Positions 57,401-64,000 of a stretch of DNA of 64,000 nt are shown in pieces. Where the stretch lies: contig CM119271.1 in assembly GCA_051294375.1 (NCBI GenBank), forward strand, positions 15,878,770-15,942,769. The letters run 5' to 3'. Each line of letters begins with the position of its first letter. Positions within the stretch are counted from its first letter, which is position 1. A model generated the notes under the pieces. That model saw only the letters and a program-made list of their open reading frames with translations. It ran no database searches and had not been told where the DNA came from. The DNA is from Paraspadella gotoi. Taxonomy: Eukaryota > Chaetognatha. The position numbers and the translations under genes were made by a program.

Positions 57401-58129
57401 AGTGTGTGATTGAACAGGAAATCAAGTTTCGATGGAAACGTTTGAGTGGAAATGAGTTTAAATGGAAAAAAACAAAAAAAACCTATTTCACTAATTGATT
57501 ATGCTTCTTTTTCTTTTTATATTAAATGTATATGCAGGATGTAATAATAAATCAAATAATTAAGCAGTTAATTAATCAATTAGTAAATAAATTAATCAAT
57601 AATTAATTAGTCAATCAATCCGTCCATCCGTCCCACCTTAGCAAAAAGCTCCAATAACTTGTGATTGCTGGTTGGATTGGAATTAAATTTTGTGTGTGGG
57701 TAGGAAAGTGTGTGATAAAGCTGGATATAAAGTTTCGATGGAATCGTGTGAGTGGAAATTAGTTTAAATGGAAAAAACATAAGTCGAATTTACTAAAATC
57801 TTTTTACTTATTTTAACCAATAAATACTCTAATTAATCATAATTGGATGGATAGATTGAGTTGAAATTTTGTGTGGGTAGGAAAATGTGTGACGAAGCTT
57901 GATATAAAGTTTTGGTGGAAACGTACCAGTGGAAATGAGTTTAAATGAAAAAAAATATGAGTCACATTTACTTGAATCTTTTTATTTATTTTAACCCATG
58001 ATAGTTTGAGATGAAATTTGGTGAGCCGGTAGGAAAGTGAGTGAAGAAGCTAGATATAAAGTTTTGACGGAATGCAAGTTGAAAAAATTATGCAAGTTGA
58101 AAAAATGACGCAAGTTAAAAAAATTGCAT

Positions 58130-58167
<38 letters not shown>

Positions 58168-58430
58168 AGGAGACATAAAATAAAATAGAGGATATTTGTT
58201 TGTTTTGATAAAATGTAAACAAAACATTTAATAACTGTCCTGACTCAATTTTAAGGACATCGATGATGACAAGCTGAATATAAATTATAATTAATTATTA
58301 AAATTAATTAATCTATTAATTAATTAATTATCGTAGGCAGATCCGACATTGTTTGCTCAAACTTGTTTAGATATGACTGAATATAGAGTGAAAGATGATA
58401 AATTTCTTTAAAAAGTTATTTATTCATATT
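54446..58430. repeat. AT-rich repeat-dense region without recognised genes
   Basis: Contains (GAC)n runs near 55,015, TTGATTGATTAA low complexity at 55,310-55,740, and a GC-richer island at 55,980-56,260. The island's - strand frame (starting MSERKKPFPRNF) matches nothing I know. About four tandem copies of the roughly 130-bp dispersed unit lie at 57,370-58,080, and a (GA)n run at 58,136-58,163. The segment 54,937-55,001 is inverted relative to 63,342-63,402. Confidence 0.6.
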
Positions 58431-59136
58431 TATTCACAGAATTGTAATAGAAAAAAATTTAAAAAATTAATAGTACCAATAGTTAGTGTTATGTCTGAAA
58501 TAGATAGAAAAAAAACCTCATTTAAAAATTCGATCGGGAAGTAGGGTAACTAAGCCTTACCAATGGCATCCTCCACGCCGATTGTTCTCTCAAATAATTT
58601 TTTTATTTAATACATTTGAAAGGGAAAAAAAGAAAATTCGGAATGCAGGTTGCAGAAAGGGTACAGATAATCTGGACTTACTGACATGATAACCATGACC
58701 TTTTATATCTAGTAAAATGGGGGCAGTAAAGAAATCTAAAAAATTCGATCATTAAGTCAGTCAATGAATCCTTTCCAATGGGCTATTACGAGAAATATTT
58801 TTTCTTAATTAAAATGGATGATAAATAATAGAATTAAATTTCTTGCTATATTTAAAAGAAAATTATCAATACAATTTAACACAATGATGTCTTGCTTTGT
58901 CAAATATGTTGCCAGCTATATAATTTTTTAAAACTTTATTATGATAAACAATCAGTGTGTCAAGCTTTTTGTTTGCAGTTAAAAATAATGAAAAATGACG
59001 ATTTTTTTTCACAGAACAAGAAGGTAGACGTCCAGACTGCTTATATCAAGCTAAAAACATTTTTGTATTATTCATTTTTCATATTTGAAAAGACATTTTA
59101 TGAAGCTACAAAATAAATTTTTGCTTGTTATTTACT

Positions 59137-62100
59137 ACATTTCTGAAAATTGTCATAGAGTTACGGAAAAGGTGTCATTCTTTTCGTATTTTAGAGCTAT
59201 ACAAAATAAAAGCATTTTTAGTTACATTTTTTTTAAATATCTCGCCTTTCCCAGAAGCGTTTAAAGTGCTACGGTCATCAAAATAATTGATTTTTAGCGA
59301 TTTCTGAGGTTTTCAAAAAAAATTTTTCAGATAATTATAAATTAAGAATGAAATTGAATTATTTGTTATACTTAAAAGTTACCCGAAATATTTAATCATA
59401 ATTTAAACAACCTCAAACCGTTATTTAGGATTTTTTAATAATATATTAAAACCGAAAGTTAAGTATTGCTTGAACTTTTCCCTAAAAACGAAAAATTGGA
59501 GATCACAGATTCAAATACTTTATATTTTAATTGTTACAAGAAAAAAGGCAAAGACAAAATTTAAAATTAAAATAATAATTGATTTCATAACAAAAGTTTT
59601 ATTGGCGACAAAAAAAAATTCAGTTTTCAAGTTTAAAACTTCTTTGCTTTGGGGTGGTCGCGTCGATGCATATCAATTCCCTGCAAAAATCCTGGAATTT
59701 GCTCAGGATTATGAGTAATTGCAAAAGTTCATGTCACTTGCAAACTTAACCGAACGCTCAGCAGCGTCATTGAGTGGAGAAAAATCCGTTTAACAAGTGT
59801 GACGAAGGCTTGGAAATTTAAATCGTCTTTCCATTCACTCGACGGCTTTGAAAGAAAAAGTGGCTCAAATCGTGTAAGCTGTGAAAGAATTTTTGTTTTA
59901 TTAATTTTTCATTTCACCAAATAGTTAAAACAAATATTGGACCTGGAAGAACAACCAAGACTCTTCAGTTATAAACTCTTTCCAGACGACTATCATCGTA
60001 CACACGAGGCATTGCCGGTTTTCCCATTTCAATACGAGTGTTGCTGTTGAATGTTTTAAGAGCTGACACCATGGCCTCTTCGTTGCATTGCCAACTTTTT
60101 CAGAGGCGAGCGCGAGAATAACTGACCGCCCTGACAGATACTCTGTGTGAAGGTCTACTTTTCGCAGCCCAGCTCGTGCACCTTCAGGGTCTCGTGTACG
60201 CCATTGTCTCAGGTCTTCATGCAAGGACAGGATCAGGTAAGGAGCATCCGCCATAATTGGACAAGAAAACCAATGATAGAAATGTACATAAGACGATGTA
60301 GAATGACAGAGTTGCAACATCAACTTGTTGCTGGGGCTCAGAACAAAAACATCACAAGTGATAAGCATCTTTAGGATATAAATGCAAGAACCCATCCATC
60401 GTGCATGGGAGGTGTTGTTGAGGCGCTTTGTCATTTTCAAGATATTTTTTGTGCCCGGTAAGAAACTGCAAAAAATTAATTTTGTTGGTAAAAATATTTT
60501 AAAAACATATTATTAAACTATTTTTTATTGTATGTGCTACAATTGCTATATACTGAGCATTATTACATTAGTTCTATTTCTAATTCTACAATCTAATTAA
60601 ATAATAATAAAATTTTTAACCTTTTCTTGTATCGCACAATCTGTTTAAAAAAAGGGAGAAAAAAGTATTTTAATTTTTTTTGTTGCATGTCATCTTTTTT
60701 ATATTACCAACACAATTCTGACAAATTCTTTGAAATCTCCCCTCGAGTGGTTTGTCTTTTCAAGTTTTTCTAGAAGCTGAATTAGTCTGTGATACAGCCT
60801 TCTTGTGACATCATCTTCAGGTGAAAGTAGCTTTACCTTACAAATATTAATAAGATGATTTATTAATTATTACCAATAATAAATTTCCTAAAATTACTTT
60901 TTCGTTGGAGCAACGAATGATGTCAGGCATTTTCTCAAGTATGGAGGGCCATTCATTTTTATATCGCGTGTAGATCGTGTCTCGTGGTCCCCAGTCTTCC
61001 AACGAACTTGAATTACCGAGCCAACCACTAACTCCAATATATGGTGAAGACAGGGCCACCACATGAGCGCTTTCCCTATGGCCTCCTCAATTTTCACACA
61101 AGCTCCTACATTTTGAATAATTAAATTGTCTATCATCTAGAATTTAAAAGTTTTTGAATTTTTATTCATACCCCACTGCTGGCCAGTATTAACACTTGCA
61201 GTGTCGTAATTTAGGGCAAATACTTTGTCGATCTAAAACCCCATGAAAAGACAATCGACTTCACGGCGTCACCAACAAGGACTCCCGTGCCCTCCGCAAT
61301 TGCAGTGTCTCCAAGAAACTTTTCTTTTTCCATCCCAGGGCCACGAACGGCAACCGACACGCATTCACTTTTTGAGCCAGTTGTTGGGTCTTCCCGTCTT
61401 TTTCCATCAAAGAAAATTTGAAGAATTTCGGAAATTTAAAGATTTCCTGGAGATGAACATTATGATTAATAAACTTTTTTATTTTTTTAGTTTTTTAATT
61501 TTTTTAAAAATTTTACCTTTACAAGATTTAACTGGTCATATGAACTTCTCTACGTATCCTCGGCAATAAGCGAAGGCGAGAGAAAAACCGTTTTCATGTC
61601 AACTTTTCGCCGCGACAAGAATATCTCGTAAGAGAAAAAAAGATTGTCGGTAGATAAACGTGCCGATCAGCAGCGCAGATGGCTGACCGTATCACTCTCG
61701 CTGCTTTAATGTGACCGAAATAGTTTCCGGCATTTTTCGACGTTTAGCGTCCGGAATGACCCATTCTGAATCATCATCGTCATAATGTCGTGATGAAATC
61801 TCTGGATCTTTTAGGACATCTAAGGATACAGCACTGTTGTATTCCTGTTTAATTGTAAAAAAGTTTTTTTAAAAATTATTTCATAATACCATCACAGATT
61901 GATACTTTCAAATTTACTTTAAAATGAAATCCAGTCTCACGTTTTTCTCATCAAATCTTTTTTCTCGACGAGCCTCTTCTTCCTCGTTTCGAGCGCGAGT
62001 CCGGTCAAATCGTAATTGTTGATCCCAATCGCGCGCTCCGAATTTTACAAACTGATTGAGGCGAAGACGATGAACAAATTCTGCATCTTCGACCCGAGCA

Positions 62101-63081
62101 TCCTTTGTCTTTTTCGCATCTTTTGCGATGATTTCGAGCGCGTCCTCCGCAGTCACGTCAAAATAAGAGTCGCGCATTATGATAAATGAAGCCAACTACA
62201 TAAAGGAGTACTTACTTTATTTAAATAGTTACATCAAAAAGGCAATATGTACAATATATATTATGTATATTTTACAAACCTTTTTCTTGTAGGAATCTCG
62301 TTCAGCCTTGGACTTGTCGCAAAGAAATGAGAGATCTTCGCGTAAAGCAAGGATTCGCTTCTTGGACCAGTGGCAATGCATTGAAGAGGAATTGCGGGCA
62401 TCTCCAAGTTTCCATAATTCTGTCGCTCAAAAGCGACAGTATAAGCCGCACTTTTCCTTATTTTGATTGTTTGTCGATTGACTCAGAAATACATGAAAGA
62501 AGCGCTGAAGAATATCTCTGCCTTTTGGAGGTTCACACGGCGGAGTCTGAAAAATGATCCAGCCTCTTTGTAATATCAAACTCTGGATATAACGGCAGAC
62601 GGGTTTGCATTGTCTTATTTATAGGAAAAAAAACCTTAAAAAAGAATCAAATCATTGAATATATATATTTAAATTAACAAAATTGCAATATTATCTAGCT
62701 TTCTTTAGTTTTTTTTTGGCAAAACTTTTCCTAAGTTGAAATTTTTATCGAAATAAAACTGTTTTTTGAGAGTCACTTCCGGTCTGTAGAATTTTTTTCC
62801 GGATTAAAGATACTTTATAAATTTTTTTACTTGAATAAATTTAATAAATCATAAAATATCATTGAAAAATTATTTAAAATTGGCTATTATCACAAGAAAA
62901 TCAAGAAATTGTCAAAAATCGATAAATTTGACGCTCGTGGCACTTTGACGCCCCTGGGAGAGGCGAGATGTTTTGAAAAAGTCTTTGCAAGGTTTTTTTC
63001 TTAAAGAACGTGTAAATACGAACAGAATGACACCTTTTTTGGAGACTCTAGACACATTTTCTGCGGAAAAAAATGTGTCTA
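59137..63081 (-). mobile_element. About 3.9 kb TIR DNA transposon
   Basis: Flanked by TTATTTACT on both sides (59,128-59,136 and 63,082-63,090), a likely nine-base target duplication. The termini are inverted repeats: AAAAGGTGTCATTCTTTTCG at 59,171 matches the complement of the segment at 63,026-63,046, and TCTCGCCTTTCCCAG at 59,241 the complement of 62,958-62,972. Similarity continues about 150 bp inward. The interior holds a - strand transposase-like gene. The superfamily is not certain; an 8-9 bp duplication would suit hAT, P or MULE types. Confidence 0.72.
59925..62450 (-). pseudogene. Decayed transposase gene of the 3.9 kb transposon
   Basis: Blocks of one protein lie in order on the - strand. 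62,400-62,290 has LREDLSFLCDKSKAERDSYKKK-like sequence; 62,177-61,914 has YFDVTAEDALEIIAKDAKKT and RNEEEEARREKRFDEK. 61,850-61,720 is acidic, with YDDDDSEWVIPDAKRRK. 61,340-61,240 has AEGTGVLVGDAVKSIVFSWGF; 61,230-61,175 has VFALNYDTASVNTGQQWG; 61,105-60,895 has GACVKIEEAIGKALMWWPCL and HHILELVVG. 60,340-59,930 has LRQWRTRDPEGARAGLRKVD. The D-T-x-S-x-N-T-G, GAC...E and C-x-HH-x-x-E pattern is one I recall from a large, poorly named transposase-like family in Hydra, arthropods and sponges. Stops and frame changes between blocks indicate decay, though some gaps may be introns. Confidence 0.55.
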
Positions 63082-63300
63082 TTATTTACTTTAACTGAAA
63101 ATTATAAGCAATTTTATAGAATAAAAAAAATTTAATAGTAATCAATTAAAGCAAAAAACTGTGTAAAAATTTATGGATTTAATTTAATAAAACTCTTTTA
63201 AAAAGGTGTCCCATGATTAGGGCTTTAATATGATACCACAGCCACCTTGCTTCCTACCTCTTTTCTTTCAAAAGTTATTTAAAAAAATAACTTTTTTTAA

Positions 63301-64000
63301 ACTATGCAGTACAAATCTTTATTAAATAAAAATTTCGGCAAAGCGGGAGTATCTCACTTATTTCTATTGGTACAATACTTAAATTACAAAATAAAACTTG
63401 AAAAAAATTTTTTCGTCATTTAGAGACATCACTTACGGATGTACTCATCGTATAACAATTGATTTATTTATTTCCCCAAAAAAGCCTAATTAGAAAAGTT
63501 GAAATATTTTCAAATTGTTGAAAAAAAAGTTCGTCCGACCTATGCTCATTGAGAATAATGGTTTTGCATAGAAAATCAAAATATAAAAAAAATTTAAAAA
63601 TCAGCCTCTAGAAAAATTGAAAGGCTAGAGGCTGATTTTTTTAGAATTGCAAAATTGTTTTCCTAACTCAAAATCCATTATTCTCAAGTTTCAAAATATT
63701 TTTTTTCAAAATCATTCTATCAATTTTTTTTATTAATTTAAAATGTTTTTATGATATTGTTTTTGTTTGAAAGAATTGAAAAAAAGGGAAAAATATAGTA
63801 ATTATATAAGGTTTTTGAAAATACCTTTAAAATATTAGATAATTAGACACAAGGGGAGTAAGCAGGGAAAACTTCCCATTCATAAAAAAAAATGAAAATG
63901 AATTTGTCATATTGTTATTTAGATTAATTGACTAATTATAAGCTAATGATTTATATAAATTTAGGAAATGATGGGTAAAAAATATTCATTTTGGTCTCGG
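63301..64000. repeat. AT-rich end region with a foldback hairpin
   Basis: No gene was recognised. AAAAATCAGCCTCTAG (63,596-63,611) and its exact complement (63,625-63,640) form a 16-bp hairpin. Weaker symmetry continues outward (TTGAGAATAATGG near 63,551 and its complement near 63,675), giving a foldback of about 150 bp, as in a small MITE. Confidence 0.6.

Larger units (their letters stand above)
58430..63300. mobile_element. AT-rich element copy split by a nested transposon
   Basis: Bases 58,430-59,127 and 63,091-63,300 line up in order with the middle of the long-TIR element at 26,900-27,960 (shared ATCGGGAAGT, ATTTAATACATTTG, CATGATTAGGGCT and CCACCTTGCT). In the HSPA9 copy these parts are continuous; here they are split by the transposon at 59,137-63,081. 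This nesting shows that the inserted element is the younger. Confidence 0.7.

Overview
The window looks like genomic DNA from an invertebrate metazoan. All recognisable genes are eukaryotic and intron-rich, with short GT-AG introns, GC-rich exons and AT-rich introns and spacers. The gene set is typical of animals: a ZDHHC16-type palmitoyltransferase, TMEM134, a Tra2-type RRM protein, KAT5/Tip60, an hnRNP A/B-D protein, cyclin C, mitochondrial HSP70 (HSPA9), La/SSB, NEDD8, UPRT, a CBR1-type carbonyl reductase, a thioredoxin-fold protein, BOLA3 and TMEM97. tRNA-derived SINEs, hammerhead-ribozyme motifs and TIR transposons also fit an animal genome. Gene density and intron size would suit a sponge or another compact invertebrate, but nothing visible fixes the phylum. 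Small indels between repeat copies and a two-base disruption in HSPA9 suggest either residual long-read errors or decay.

Layout. Bases 1-54,445 carry fourteen consecutive genes, all on the + strand and often only 200-600 bp apart. One further gene lies on the - strand inside an HSPA9 intron (35,014-36,618). Exon joins were worked out by hand from splice consensus, reading frame and family similarity. For twelve of the genes the inferred exon lengths sum to a multiple of three. HSPA9 does so only after two extra bases are discounted, and the first gene is incomplete.

Mobile DNA. Intron 7 of HSPA9 (about 12.6 kb) holds a nested cluster. It has outer inverted termini near 21,330 and 33,790, two copies of a GC-rich element with a gag-like reading frame, a roughly 3.1 kb transposon with long TIRs (25,798-28,926), large inverted arms and a 25-base assembly gap at 30,538. 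Bases 54,446-64,000 hold no convincing host gene. They are AT-rich repeats, including a roughly 3.9 kb TIR transposon (59,137-63,081) carrying a decayed - strand transposase gene.

Most notable: two related hammerhead-ribozyme motifs (18,767-18,834 and 31,439-31,524, both - strand); an undescribed nested membrane-protein gene; a SAM-like segment joined in frame to a Tra2-type RRM; a structured RNA-like segment ending in a T run (48,194-48,302); and a thioredoxin-fold protein without its CxxC. No prokaryotic operon, CRISPR array or obvious viral genome is present.
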